Below are positions 9,464-22,049 of a DNA stretch of 64,000 nt, in pieces. The notes beneath the pieces are model-generated. The model was not told the origin of the DNA, ran no database searches, and saw nothing but the letters and a program-made list of their open reading frames with translations. Location: contig CM033391.1 of the NCBI GenBank assembly GCA_019426215.1, forward strand, positions 20,510,708 to 20,574,707, given 5' to 3'. Within the stretch, counting starts at the first letter, position 1. Each line of letters opens with the position of its first letter. The position numbers and the translations under genes are program-made. This DNA comes from Buddleja alternifolia (Eukaryota > Streptophyta > Magnoliopsida > Lamiales > Scrophulariaceae).

Positions 9464-12400
9464 ATGGCACCCAAGAAATATACTCCTACTTCTGCCGAGC
9501 CCACTATCAAGATCACTGAAGGTCTTGTTGTGGATTGGAAATTTCTGTACGAACAGACTCAAGTTGATCTGACGGAGATCATGGACGTTGTTTCTGAGTC
9601 TGGACTAAAAATCTTCCTCACCAAATACTCCTATCTATTTCCTGATGAAGTTGAATTCTTCTGGAGAAACGCTAAACTCAAAGGACAAGAAGTCTATCTC
9701 TTGCCTCTTTTCTCTATCCAAGAAGGACTCCAAAGAATTCGTCCTTTCTGCTGACACCATTGCCCAGAATTTCAAACTACCGAATCAGGGTGTAATATTG
9801 GATTCTGTTACTGCTGAACAAATAGAAGAAGTCTGGACTAAGATCAGTGCCTATGACAATGTTCCTTACAAGCCTCACTTTGAGAAGAAGGATATTGTAT
9901 CCCGATACAGACTATTGGCTGACTTCTGCAGTAAGTTCATTGAATGTACAGTGGGTACTTTTGACAAAGTGAACCCAATGCAGTTCCAGATGATGACAGC
10001 TATACTCCTGGATATCAAGATCAATGGGAGTGAATACATTTTTGGCAGATTTAGAGACTGCCTAACCGCTTCAAACAAACTATACGGTGTAATTCTCAGC
10101 GATCTACTTTTTGGAGCAGAATGTGTTAGCTCTGCTGGAATTACTCTTGTCAAATCAAAATTCTATGGGAAGAGAATCATCAACAAGCTCTTCCACCCAC
10201 CCAGAGTTAGAGGTGCTACTAAACTTTTGTCTGAGCATCAAGTGGTACGCGAAGCGTCTGACGAAGAAGCTGAGCGTCTAGCTTAAGAGGAAGCCGTGAA
10301 GGGTCCAGTTGTTACAAAGAAGAGGGCTCTCAGAAAGCCCAAGACTCAAGATATTATGTCTTCTCACAAGGATGATGAGGAAATAGACGAAATGAGGAGG
10401 ACAAGATCCCTCTAGTTAGGCGGAGGAAATTGGAAGGAATTATCAAACAGATAGATTTTGAGAAACCAGTTGCTGCTCCTCCCGCCCAAACGCTGAAGCT
10501 CGTTGAAGGAGTCAACGTCAAGAAGATCTTCAAGGGTTCTAGGACAATCAAGCGTCAAGCTGCTCCTGTTCCTGAAGAACCTGAGACTGTTAAGTCAAGC
10601 GCTCAAGAAGTTGCTGCTGAGCCGAGCTCTCAGGGTAAGTTATTTTTTCCCGCAGCATTTCTATTCCTACATCTATAGAAGATCCAGCTCTTATAGAGGA
10701 TAGTTCTTTTGCTACAGCTTTAGTTCCAGCTGCTACTGAAGCGTCCATCAATGTCCATCAGGATGTTGAGATGACAGATATTCTACTTATTGCCAAAGAT
10801 GTTGCCCCCAAAGTTGTTGCAATAGAAGCTGAGGAACATGCTCCCAAAGAGGTTCAATCATCAACCCTTGTTCCAGTTATAACAGAGGCACGCTCAGAAG
10901 GTCACAACCTTGCTGAAGACGTTACCATACACCGATAGTTCTTCAAGCTGAACCCGTTGAAGACAATTGATCACTCTATCAATTATATGCCTCCAGCGCT
11001 TGAAGTCGATTTTATCCCAGCTGGCTACAATGAAGAAAGATTCATCAATGCTGAGAATGGAGTAGCCGCGCTAATTGATATCAACAGGACCATCCGGGAC
11101 ACCTTATTTGATACAGAGTTGACCGAAGTGGAGAAAGCCTACTACTTGGCTGTCGAGCTTGGTAAAACTCCTGGTCAGATCCCTGCATTGTTTGACATCC
11201 AAGAAGCAAGGAAAGGTGGTAGAACTCCCAAAACAGATGTTGATTTGGGTTACTATAGGGATATGGGGCTCAACAAACCAACTGGTTTTGCTCCAAGAGA
11301 CTTCAACATAAGGGTCTATGAGCGCACACCTGATGAGTTTCTTAATCAAACAGAGGAAGTTCTGAACAGAGAAGGCTACACACACTTCCCTCATGTAGCC
11401 AACAGCAAAGCAAATAAGCATTCAGCTCATCCCCTTCGTCTCTGGAAGAATAAAGGAGTTCATGCCGATGAGCGTCCAGCTTCTGTAATCGATGCGGTTC
11501 AAGCCGAGGCCGATGCATATTTGACAGTGTTTGGAATGTAACCTATCATACTGACAAATACCATTTGGAATCCATTTGGGACATACACCATGAAGGCATC
11601 CGAGCGTTAGTCAATGCAGATGCTAACTACTGCATGAGTGAAGTGAACAGGTGTGAAGCGTATGTTGGCAATTGGTTTTCTTTTCAAAAATTGGTCAAAG
11701 TTCCTCATCTATTCGGCATAGGCATGCATGACATGAAACGTCAGTTTGCCAAGTATTGCCTTAAGAAGCGTTAAGAGCGAGTAGGGCCTGTTACTAAGCT
11801 ACCCTTAGTTCATCAACAGATAGAGGAGTTTCTGCGTCAAGCGCTGCACAGACTTTCCATCACTCCTCTCCAATTCAATGCTCAAGAGTCCACCAGTGGC
11901 AGTTCATCAGCGTCTTGCTTGAACTTCTCTCCAAGCCACTGTGATGACAACTCTAGATTAATGATGAAGATCATGGCTTCTATTCCCCACTTTGACAAGA
12001 TCTTCACGGAAAGTCTGCTGAAGCCCAATGGCTCGAGGATTCACAACTTCCAAGGTTATCCACTCCTACCTTCTATCAGACAGGAAGTAAGTGACCATTA
12101 TGCCTATGTTCTTTCTCCGCTTAAACGCAATCAAGGCATAGCTCGAGTGGTGTATCCGTACTTGGAAGAATATTATTGCATGTACGTGACTGAAGCTCAC
12201 AAGTTCGAGCGTCTTCCTATGGATAGGATTATTGTATTTTCTTTGAATTACTGCCCATATACTTTATTTCTCATTCCCAACCTGCAGTCAAAGATCTTTC
12301 CTAAACACTTATTGGACATTATTGGTCCAATGTATGTCTGAGGCTGAGACAGTCCTCTTCGCACCTTCATTCAAGGGACTTGCCTCTCTCGCTCGCGACT

Positions 12401-13531
12401 AACTGAACTTCTGGAAGTTGCTTCAGATTCTTATGCAAATATAGCTAATTGGAACTTCCAATTCAATAACTTTCGCTAAGAAGGGTCAATGCTTGAAGAA
12501 GCGCCTGTTAAGTTGATTAAAGAGTCTACACAAGAGTCCGCCTCAGAAGTTGTCAGTATTCCAGCATCTGCTAAAGAACATGTTCAAGCGTCTCCGCCAG
12601 AGGATAATCCTGACGCTGCTGAACTTGTTGATTCTGATATGGCTGAGGATCTCCCAATCGAAGCCAAAGGCACAGTTTTTGATCCAGCATATCAAGTTTC
12701 TCTTGACGTACTCAAGCATACATCCAAATTTAAGCGACCAGCTCCTTAGCAGTTCCTTCGGATGTGAGTCAAACTTTTGGACCTTTGCTGAAATCAGCTT
12801 TGGAGGAGGTATGTAATCACACTACACAAAATGCAGAAGCCCTCCACTAGATCAAGATTGACTTAGCCTAGATCGAGTCTCAGAACATGAGCGCTTAAGT
12901 CGCCTATATGAGAGGTGCTACTCAAGTAGCAGTTGGTGAATGTAGAAAAGAATTTCAAGAATTGCATAATGCTTCTATGGCAAATCAACTGGCCATGAAG
13001 GAGCATTTTGATAAGCGCCTAGATGATCTTTCAACCTCTGTTTCTTAGATTGCTAGTCAAGTTAGCCTACTCACCGAGCATTTTCTGAAGGCCGATGATG
13101 GCAATAAGGGGGAAGGACAGAGAAGAGGAGAAAAGCGGAAAGCTTCTAGTTCAAGAGCTTGCATCCCTCCACTCAAGCGTCAAAATTTCTTTCAAATTTT
13201 GCCAGTTACTTCAAGGGCATTGCTTGAACAGTTCGATGTTCCATTCTCTCGACCGCCTATTCCAGAACCCTCTGACCCGAAGATTATTGCTAAAGAACAA
13301 AAGAAGTCAGACTTTGGTAGAGCGTTCAGAGTATTCCTAAGGATGATTGACATTGACCCACTTGAATGGGATAAGCAATTTGTTGCTTATAAAAGGAGAC
13401 AACAAGAAGAAAAGAAGACAGTGATAAATAAAGAACATACCGCCATGATTAGGCTTGAAGAAAACATTTCTAAAGCAATCAGGGCTGAAATAAACAGAAG
13501 ACTCAAAGCTCAAGAAGAAGAAGATGATTAA
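9464..13531 (+). pseudogene. Extra ORF of Sirevirus E2 (decayed)
   Basis: It starts MAPKKYTP, like the MAPKTSKS of E1. The N-terminal block (9464 to about 10286) matches E1 residues 1-285 (for example RLLADFCSKFIECTVGTFDKV against VILADICAKMIEYRKGTFDKV), but there is a frameshift near 9735. A further frameshift lies between 10286 and 10430. Recognisable later pieces are 10430-10678 (basic linker), 10957-11541 (second globular block), 11565-11774, 11919-12341, 12489-12749 and 13199-13531 (charged C-terminus ending in a Glu/Asp-rich tail). Overall length, about 4.07 kb, is close to the 4.10 kb of E1, so the very long extra ORF is a property of the family and not of one copy. Function unknown; no membrane segment or signal peptide seen. 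Confidence 0.75.
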
Positions 13532-13764
13532 GAGCTATTGTTTACTTTGCACTATCTATATTCTTGTCTCTTATGTAGTTTTTTTGGTTGTTGTAAAATG
13601 CTTGTATTCATTGATACATATAAAATGCATTTTCAGCTGAAACATCTCGTTGAAGCTTAACTAATATTAACTAACTTTATCTAACGAAAGCTAACTTTTA
13701 TTTTGGCTGTGTAACTCTTGAACTATAAAAGAGTAAGTATTGCCATCATCAAAAAGGGGGAAAT
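13532..13764 (+). other. E2 3' UTR and polypurine tract
   Basis: Noncoding and AT-rich. It ends in the purine tract AAAAAGGGGGAAAT immediately before LTR B, matching E1. Confidence 0.75.
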
Positions 13765-15294
13765 TGTTAAGGAAATTTCATGTTAGATGTTTTGATGATG
13801 ATAATTAGGATTTTATGTTAGACCTCAAAAGTTGATTTTACTTAGAAATCATGTATAAGATTTGAAGCGTTAGATTAGCTTTATAGGCTTTGCTTTATTT
13901 TATTCTAGATTGTTAGGCTAAGTATTTTTTTCGGCTAAGCGTCTGATAATTTCTAAGTGACCTTATCAGTAGTTAAATCTGAAGACTCAAGCTCCTGAAG
14001 TCTGAATGAAGATGAAGTTTTCCGAAGCGTCCAAATCAACAAGCTACATCAAGCATTGCTTATAGGGCAGAAGTTATTCAAGGATGAATGAGCATCTATC
14101 AATGACTGATTTCACTTGAATTTATTTCTAAGTTTAGAAGGAATTTAATGCAAATATTCCCAATTAATTAATTGACAACGGGCATTTATTTCAAATGCAT
14201 TAAATGATGATAAGACCATTAAATATGATAAGTCCTTTTGGACGTACGGACAAGCCACCCCATTGACTGTCAACTTTTGCAGACTGCAGCATCAACTTTT
14301 GTGCAACAAATTTTAAGGGAAAAAGGACAAATGTTGTTCACTCGCGGAAGTGAGAGACGGGCACCTGTACATGTATCAAACAGACACTTTTTCTAAGATT
14401 TCTTATAAATAGAACTTCAATAACAAACCAAAACAATATATACATTGCAAGCCAAATTGTTGTTGGATTGAAGTTTCATTCCTTAAATTCTCAGAAAAGC
14501 CAGAATATTCAAGCAAAAATGCTCTTTGCTTTTCTAAAAATTCTTGAGACAGTCAGCCAATATCTCAAACATTCTTTTGGAGAAACCCACATTACTATTG
14601 AGATATTACCAAGTTGTTTGAACTTTATCAAAATCAAACAAACCTTTAGAGAAACCTCACCCAAGCCTCGCGATCTGTGTGAAGTCGAAGTTGGATACTT
14701 GCATTATTTCTGGGTGAAAGAAGCAAGGGGATTGAAGTGATTTGTAGCAGAAATCTGTGTGATCAAGGAGCTCAAGTCATCAACATCCATCTTTCCCTAA
14801 TTTGTAGAAGATTCTATGTGATTCTTTGAGAATCATTTTAGTGGATTGCATCCAAGTGTTCGAGGAAAAGACGGACGTAGTTGGGATTACATCACCCAGC
14901 GAACCTTATAAATATTGTGTTCTTTACTTTATAGTTAATTTCCATATCATCATATCATGGCATCAATCTGTTAAGAAGAACTAAATTGAACAATAAGCAA
15001 CTAAAACACTTTCTGTGACGCTAAAGCTTTCAAACGAGAAGACTCTAAAATCATTTCGTTGTGCTAACACTGATCAAAGAACTGAACGCTTAAACCTATC
15101 TGGTTATAGTATTCAAATCTTGAAGTCTAAGTTAACTTTGTAAAATAGTCTTCAATAGACGATTAGTCAAGTGCCTATTTTTCAAGCGTCCAACCAATTT
15201 TAATACGAATATTTTTGAAGTTGAAAAAGACTTCAGGGTCTATTCAACCTCCCCCCTCCTTCTAGACCCTTTCGTATGCCACCTGGGACCAACA
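13765..15294 (+). repeat. E2 3' LTR (Sirevirus-like, LTR B, 1530 bp)
   Basis: Begins TGTTAAGGAAATTTCATG and ends GGGACCAACA (TG...CA). It has a TATA box at 14404-14411 and, near the 3' end, the conserved run ACCCTTTCGTATGCCACC. The palindrome ahead of the TATA box is degenerate here (TGTATCAAACAGACA). The 5 bp after the LTR, CCTAT (15295-15299), should be the right copy of the E2 target duplication. Confidence 0.9.
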
Positions 15295-15819
15295 CCTATT
15301 TTGTTCTCTTTCCTTCTCATTGATCGTTGACAACCAAATCTTCAAATTCAAAAATCATCCTTCATTATTGTGTCTTGAAATTCTTCTAATGAACATGTAG
15401 AAGAAAAAGTGGAGAAAGTGAGACCCCAAAGTTCGATAAATCAAGCTCCAAAATTGGTAGTTTTATCTCAACTCTTATACTTTTACATAAAATTTGTTGC
15501 TTAAAGAATAGACATTCATATTTAAGAGTCTAATTTAAATAATAACAAGATTGATGTTTTTTGAGCTTTTAAAACCTGAAAATCGTGATTTTGTTTAAGG
15601 AATGAGATGTACAGTACTAGGAAGATCGGTGTTTAGATTGACTAGTCTCCCAGCCCGCATTTTATAGTCTCTGGATAGATAAACCGGTCTACCAATCTGC
15701 CCTGTAATTCCAGGAAGACTGCCTAATCTTCCCAATTAGCTAATTCTGCAAAAAAATTATTATTATTTTTCTTGAAGTTTTTCAATAAAAATAATTTGTT
15801 TTGCTTTTTTTTATAGGAA
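15295..15819 (+). other. Host DNA right of E2, nothing recognised
   Basis: AT-rich sequence with no ORF of note and no LTR, repeat or RNA signature that I recognise. It may belong to the MULE locus that starts a little downstream. Confidence 0.4.
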
Positions 15820-16075
15820 AAGATCAGAGATTCCCTTATATTATGAATATAATGGTGAGTGAAAGAAAAAAGAGGATGACTCATATGAATGGTTGTCAAT
15901 GAAGGATGAAATGAAGAATATATTATTACTAGATGATCTAAACAAGGTAAAAGTTTCAGAGCTTCATGACTGTATATGTGAAAAAACTCTTGTGGATCGA
16001 ATAAATACAAACAAAAAGTTGAGTTATATTTTTTTGTCTTATAAGCTTTAAGTCCTAAACATATCATGGATGATG
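15820..16075 (+). pseudogene. MULE transposase, N-terminal region, left half (split by C1)
   Basis: A plus-strand frame from about 15905 reads MKNILLLDDLNKVKVSELHD and on to KLSYIFLSYKL. This resembles the N-terminal segment of plant Mutator-like transposases that precedes the DNA-binding domain. The last five bases, TGATG (16071-16075), are repeated at 25496-25500. When the intervening C1 element is ignored the sequence continues into the right half, which encodes the MULE DNA-binding domain. Identification rests mainly on that right half; the left half alone is weak. Confidence 0.5.
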
Positions 16076-18164
16076 TGTTGTGAATCTTGGTTCATGTAGT
16101 GGAAAAGAAAACATACCCGGATTCACAAACAGATCACTTTTGGGGTTTTATAATTTTTATGAACTAAACAAGAAATAAAAAATACATCTACACCAACCTT
16201 GTTGTAGCCTGTAACTTTCTTGATCTACAATACCAGCAGCAACCCCGGGCCCCTGCCTCTAGATTATCACACTAGAAATAAACAGGAAGAAAAATCCACC
16301 TCCCCTAGTGAGGCCGACAGCTAGAGAGGAGAGGAAGAGAAATGTTTCTCTTCTTTTAGCTGTTGTGTTATGGCTTAGGTTTTTCACTTATGTGTATTTA
16401 TAAGGAAATTTGCAATTTTGGTCCCATAACTTAGCCCATGTGTGTTTTTGGTCCCATTATTTTTTACTTTAGCATTATATGTCCCATAATTCCAAAAAAT
16501 TTGCGTTTTTGGTCCCAAGATACGATTACGTCATGTATTTGTACGGAATTAGCATGGCTGCTCAAGTGGGATCACAAAAAATGTGCATTTTTGGTCCCAT
16601 AACTCCAAAAAACGTGAGCCACACATGCCAGTTCCGCCAAATACATGACGTAATCATATATTAGGACCAAAAATACACATTTTTTGGAATTTATGGGACG
16701 TATAATGCTAAAGTTAAAAATACTAGGACCTAAAGCACACATGGGCTAAGTTATGGGACCAAAATTTTATTTTTCCTGTACTTATAAGATGATAGGCTAG
16801 GAATTAATTAAATCCCCAAACTCATCTGCTTGGTTATACACGCTTATGAGCAGTGTAAGTAGTCTAAGTCGACATTCAACTTAGTCCATTTTTTGTCAAA
16901 TACTCGAAATATTAATCTAATTAATATTTGAATTTAATTAATAATAAACTAATTACTTAACCAAATTCATAATTTAGTCTTAGAAGAATAAAAATTATTT
17001 AATCTAATTAATTATTATTTACTGTTTTATTTATTCAATTCGTTCAATTAATTAAATAAATTTATTCCTTCAATTAATTAAATAAATAAATTCCTTTGCT
17101 CATATAATTTATTTGTTCAACAAATGATAAATTGTCCGAATAACCTCATTCGACAGCAAAAGATTTTCTTCACTTATTTTCTTGACAGCACAACTATTTA
17201 GGTTCGTCGAGATTGATAATGGGAGGATATCAAAGAATGTAGGTATCACCTAGCCAGTCCTGTAGACCCACATCGAAACCCGATCGAGATTAAATTGATT
17301 TGATCAATATGAACCTTTAGGTCACGTGTACCGTGTAAGTATAAGTCCTTTATTGTGTTGTCCCGATCGAGTAAGAATCATGGTATATGTCAAAATCACA
17401 GAACTCAATGATGTGCTTATTAATCATAGTAAGATGAAACTACCAAACTACCCCTAGTGTTCCACAAGAGTTAGTTCATTTTCTTTGGCCAAAGACTTGT
17501 CATTTCATTTATCTATGATAGCACTGGACATTTTCTCGTTTACTATTTGAGATAGTGAATCCCATTTTGGAAATTACTGAACAATTGCTACTTGCCCACT
17601 GAGATTGCACTTCGAGGTCGACCCCACCTAAGGGTGAAACAGGCCTGACTACTCTAATGGTGAGTCTAGTATCACTATTACAATCTTAACTTCTCAGGTC
17701 TAACGCTCACGCACACTATGATGACCAGTAATCCAATCACTGATAGTCATTGAGTAAATACTTATGTGATTGGATTACAGTCAGCTGTGTTTGAATATGT
17801 CAATCCCATTGACATATCTACGACATAAGCTCCCACTAATACATAGTGACCGACTGACACTCTTTGTTAGAGCCTATGTCATACAACTCGATTCATAATG
17901 CCCAATTAAGACTCTTCAACTTTTGAACCCATTTTCCGTAATCAATGACTTGACGCTTCTAGTATCCCTCTCCTTAATCCTTACAGAGTAGAAGGTCTCT
18001 CTTGATTATTTTGGATTTATATGTTCAATATTTACTAATGCCATTAAGATTTATGTGAACAAATGTAAATTATCTTTTATTACATAATAGGAGTCAGTAC
18101 AACATAAAGGAAAGAACTTTATACAATCTATTTTCTCATTGGCAACAAGGGCATAATCCTAAAA
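16076..18164 (-). repeat. C1 3' LTR (2089 bp, contains a MITE)
   Basis: It matches 23828-25495 throughout, apart from a 375-bp MITE plus its 9-bp target copy (16403-16786) and small indels. The inner end reads CCTAAAA where CCTAACA is expected. Confidence 0.9.
16403..16777. mobile_element. Mutator-type MITE 1 with long terminal inverted repeats
   Basis: The 375-bp element starts AGGAAATTTGCAATTTTGG and ends CCAAAATTTTATTTTTCCT. The arms pair over nearly the whole length; for example TTTTGGTCCCATAACTTAG near the left end is found inverted near the right end, and GATTACGTCATGTATTTG occurs inverted around the centre. It is flanked by a 9-bp target duplication with one mismatch, GTATTTATA (16394-16402) and GTACTTATA (16778-16786). 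The other C1 LTR has the empty site. Nine-base duplications are typical of the Mutator superfamily. It has no coding capacity. Confidence 0.88.
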
Positions 18165-18178
18165 ATCTCCCACTTGCA
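18165..18178 (-). other. C1 polypurine tract
   Basis: In element orientation the purine-rich GCAAGTGGGAGAT lies directly before the 3' LTR. C4 has the same tract directly before its own 3' LTR (ending at 59026). Confidence 0.75.
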
Positions 18179-18185
18179 CTCATTC

Positions 18186-19870
18186 CTAATCGCTATGGTA
18201 TCTACTACCCATCTTTTCCATATGTTGCTTTAGTATTGTCTGTAATAGTGGCTTGGTGAGTGGGTCAGCCACGTTATCCGTTGAATCTATTCTCTGCACC
18301 ACAATATCATCTCTACCAACGATCTCTCTAATAATGTGATACCTTCTCTCTATGTGTTTGGATTTGTTGTGTGACCTTGGTTCCTTGGCTTGAGCGATGG
18401 CTCCATTGTTGTTACAAAAGAGTTGTAGCATGAGCTTCACATTAAGAACCACTTAAAGCTCTGCTATGAACTTCTTTATCTAAATAGCTTCTTTAACAAC
18501 CTCTGAAGCAGCCACGTATTCAGCTTCATTGGTGGAAATTTTACTTTTTTTAGAACTTTTCAAAGTTACTGCACTACCATTCAAAGTGAATACAAACCCA
18601 GAAGTGGATTTACAATCATCGATGTCTGAATGAAAGTCTGAGTCCGTGTAACCTTCCACTTTAATTTCTCCATTTCCATAATTAAAAAGCATATCCTTAA
18701 GGATAAATTTCACTGTAATCCAATGATTTTAACCTGGGTTAACCTGAAACCTACTCACTACGCTCACAACATAAGCAATATCCGGTCTTGTGAATAACAT
18801 AGCATACATGAGACTCCTTGCTACTGATGCATGGGTTATGGCACTCATCTCTTTTTGATCCTCCTCACTTTGAGGACTCATCGATTTGGAGAGGTGAAAT
18901 CCATGTCTCATAGGTAACATGCCTCTGTTAGAATCTTCCATTCCTTTCCTTGGAAAGGTTAAGTGGGAAGGGTCTGAAAATCTTTTTAGAACCTTTTCTA
19001 AGTTGAGGGCTTGGGAAAGCCCCATCTTCCTATTCGCTCTATGCCTATAGATGCGAATCCCAAGGATGTAGGTGGTTTCTTCCAAGTCTTTCTTGGAGAA
19101 TGTGCTTGAAAGTCATATTTTGACCGAGGTCAACAAGATTAAATTATTTCCTATAAGCAGAATGTTGTCTACATACTGGACTAGAAATGATATTTTGATC
19201 CCACTGATTTTCTTGTAAATGCATGGTTCATCTTGATTCTTGATGAAGCCATAGTTCCTAATTTGTTTATCAAATTGGAGATTTCAGCTTCGAGAGGCTT
19301 GTTTGAGTCCATAAATAAATATATTCAATTTACACACCTTATGAGGAATCCATTCAGGAATGTGGTCTTCACATCTATTTTCTAGATTTCATAATGTAGG
19401 TGTGTGGCTATATCAAGCAGAATCCTAATAGATTTGATCATGGCTACGGGCGAGAAGGTTTCCTCAAAGTCAATGTCCTCTTTTTAACTATACTCTTTTG
19501 ATACTAGTCTAGCCTTATAGGTATTAACCTCGCCATTCAGACCAATCTTCCTCTTATATATCCACTTACACCTAATCGGTGCAATGTCCTTGAGCAATTT
19601 CTCAGAGTCCAACCTTGGTTTGAATACATCAAATTCATTTCCATTTTCATAGCCTCAAGCCATTTCGCAGAGTCCATATCCACCATTGCCTGATCGTAAG
19701 TAAAGGGATCATCTCTATAGTTCCCTTCTGCTACCGCAAAAAGATTATGCTCTCCCTATAGAAGATAAACATATCTCTCAGGAAGTTGAGATACTTTATT
19801 CAATCTGCGCGATGGTGTTTGCGTTTGGGTTGGTTCAGTTTGGGTTTCTTGTAAAGTGATCTCTAAAGGT
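18186..19870 (-). pseudogene. C1 reverse transcriptase and RNase H (decayed)
   Basis: RNase H is encoded at 18186-18713: GYTDSDFHSDIDDCKSTSG, TNEAEYVAASE, SHNKSKHIERRYHIIRE and the C-terminal VADPLTKPLLQ are recognisable. The C-terminal part of RT lies at 18729-19085 (ETTYILGIRIYRHRANRKMG, SLMYAMLFTRPDIAYVVS). Upstream to about 19870 only scattered RT blocks survive among stops. The catalytic box (complement of 19164-19175) reads YVDN instead of YVDD. There are many frameshifts, so it is a non-functional copia pol fragment. Confidence 0.85.
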
Positions 19871-19878
19871 GATTTATT

Positions 19879-21123
19879 TTATTCTTCCAGAACAATCTTT
19901 CTTCCTGAACCTCCTTCTCGAATGAATTCATTTTTGAGAAAGTAAGCATGTAATGCTACAATGACCCTCTGATCATCGTGCAGGTAAAAGAAGTATCCCA
20001 CGGAGTCTTCTTGGAAACCAATGAAACATCCCTGTAGGGATCTTTCCTCTAGTTTCCCCATCTTTGTCTTCTTCACATAGGCTGGACATTCCCAAATTTT
20101 TATGTGTTTAAGACTAGGTTTCTTTCCACTCCATATCTCATAAGGAGTCTTAGGAACAAACCTAGATGGACCTCTGTTCAATGTGAGTTGTTTGTGAGCA
20201 GTGAATGACCCCACAATGATATGGGTAGACCCGTGTAGTTGAGCATTGAACGAACTATATCTAATAGTGTTCTGTTTTGTCACTTAGCTACTCCATTGAG
20301 TTGTGGAGTCGTTGTAGGAGTAAACTGTAATACTATGCCATGTTCTAGTAAGAACTCGATGAACTCAGCACTCATGTATTCCCCACCTTGATCTGATCGA
20401 AGTGTCTTGATGCATTTGATAGTTTGGTTTTCAATCAAGGCCTTGAATTCTTTGAACCATTCAATAAATTTAAACTTGTACCTCATTAAGTATACAAGAT
20501 CATACGTAGAATGGTCCTCAGCAAATGTGATGAAGTACTGAAAACTTTCGCGGGCCACTTTCCCAAAGGGTCCACAGATGTCGGTATGTACTAAGGACTT
20601 TACTGTCCCTTTCGAAATGCTCTGTAAAGGAAGACCTAGTCCTTTTAACTTTGAGACAAGATTCACAAGTGGAAAATGAGTCTGAACATAACGTTCTCAA
20701 GTTCGTGAATCTTGTATTCTCCAGAATGACCCAGTCTAAGATGCCAGATAAGTCTTTGGTTTGTTTCTGACACACCAAGTTTCTTGGTAATAGTATTTAT
20801 AGTGTATTTATTTTGGACATTTATGTAATGTAAATCATTTATTAAAGATGTAGAGCCAACGCATTTATTTCTAAAATAAACATCACCATCATTGTTCATA
20901 AAACAAAAAATCGTATCTTATCTTAACCAAAGCAGGAATAGAACAAATATTTTTTATGCCCATTGGAAAAAACAAGGCAATCATAAAAAATAACAAAATG
21001 TCCAGATAATAAAATAAGAGAAGTGGATCCAATATGCGTGGCTGCTACACTATGTCTGCTTTTAACATAGATCATTACCTCTCGATCATCGAGCTTCCTA
21101 CTTCTTTCCAGATCCTGTTTCAA
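19879..21123 (-). pseudogene. C1 gag-pre-integrase and integrase (decayed)
   Basis: In element order: a pre-integrase region (GSTSLILLSGHF near 21040; WHLRLGHSGEYKIHELENV near 20720), the integrase core with LVHTDICGPFGKVARESFQY (first catalytic Asp, near 20590), LRSDQGGEYMSAEF (second Asp, near 20395) and TPQLNGVAK (about 20280-20306), where the frame breaks just before the catalytic Glu region continues. The block PYEIWSGKKPSLKHIKIWEC lies in the following frame (19879-20283). It is typical of TNT1-94-like copia polyproteins and is split by at least two frameshifts. Confidence 0.88.
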
Positions 21124-21239
21124 AACAAAGACATGAGCACTAACTCTAGAGTCTAGAATCTAAGAAGTAGAAATTACAATTATAGAACAATTTATTTCTA
21201 AAATATTAAGTTCCATACCTGAAGCAGCCTCTGCCTTCA

Positions 21240-22049
21240 ACTTGAGACAGTCACTCTTCCAGTGACCAACAACTTTGCAGTGAAGGCAAATGTCTAATTT
21301 TTCGGTCCATTCCCCTTGAACTTTTGAACCTTGGGTGCCTTACCCTTCCCTATATTTCCCTCAGCCTTGAGTGCCCCCTTTTACTTCTTACCTCTCTTCT
21401 TCTTGTAGGGTTTCGAAACCCTTATGGTAGAGATGGCCAAAGCATACTCCTTTTCCCTGTGGTTTCATTTGGCTATGGGCACTTATCAGTTTGTTCATTA
21501 GCCCAGCTAAAGTAAATTCGATATCATCCATGTTAAAGTTCACAATGAACTGGGAAAAAGATCTAGGGAGTGATTGGAGGATGAAATCAGTCTGAAGGTG
21601 AAAGTCCATGAAGAAATCGAGAGCTTCTAATCTCTCAATCATTGAAAATATCTTGAGTACATGGTGAGCTGCCTTCTCACCTTTTGCCCATCTTTGCTCT
21701 GAAGAGCTTCATTGATATATCATACCAAGTGGTCCTACTGTGCTCTATATAGCTCCTTGAGATACAACATTATGACTCTCGAGTCCTCCATGTTCTCATG
21801 AGAGCGCTGCAAGTCATTGTTCATAGAGCTGAGCATATACCCCTTGACACGAATGTCATCCTTACACCAAGTGTTATAAGTGTCTTGCACTTCGTCAATA
21901 GCATCCTCTGCTAGGACAGGGGGTTTGTTGGCTTTAAGCACATAGTTGAGATATTCTAAACTAAGGACCATCTTTAAATTTCTAAGCTAATCAGTGAAAT
22001 TGGGTCCAGTGAGGACGTTCTCAAGAAAAATCGGCAATGGGTTAACCAT
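21240..22049 (-). pseudogene. C1 gag with zinc knuckle (decayed)
   Basis: The start is the ATG at 22049-22047, giving MVNPLPIFLENVLTGPNF; a stop follows within about 20 codons. The next pieces match the gag of C4 (for example MVLSLEYLNYVLKANKPPV, KGYMLSSMNNDLQRSHENM, DIEFTLAGLMNKLISAHSQM). A CCHC zinc knuckle, CLHCKVVGHWKSDC, is readable on the complement of about 21247-21289. It would coat the retrotransposon RNA in a virus-like particle; this copy is dead. Confidence 0.85.

Larger units (their letters stand above)
8685..15294 (+). mobile_element. Sirevirus-like Ty1/copia element E2 (3' part), host of E1
   Basis: Starting at the base after LTR A, the sequence TCCACTTTATCTATGTCTAAAAG lines up with E1 from about 2016, that is, just after pol. 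It then carries its own spacer, extra ORF (9464-13531), polypurine tract and 3' LTR (13765-15294). Its pol is not in the window; it is expected to the left of E1. E2 coding sequence has frameshifts as well as stops, so it is older than E1. The alternative, a deletion joining LTR A to E2 in a tandem array, cannot be excluded without the left flank. Confidence 0.75.

Noticed and set aside
1..15294. Tandem E1-E2 array from unequal LTR recombination
   Set aside because: Such an array would keep a full internal region after LTR A; instead E2 resumes after pol, which fits nesting better. Not fully excluded.
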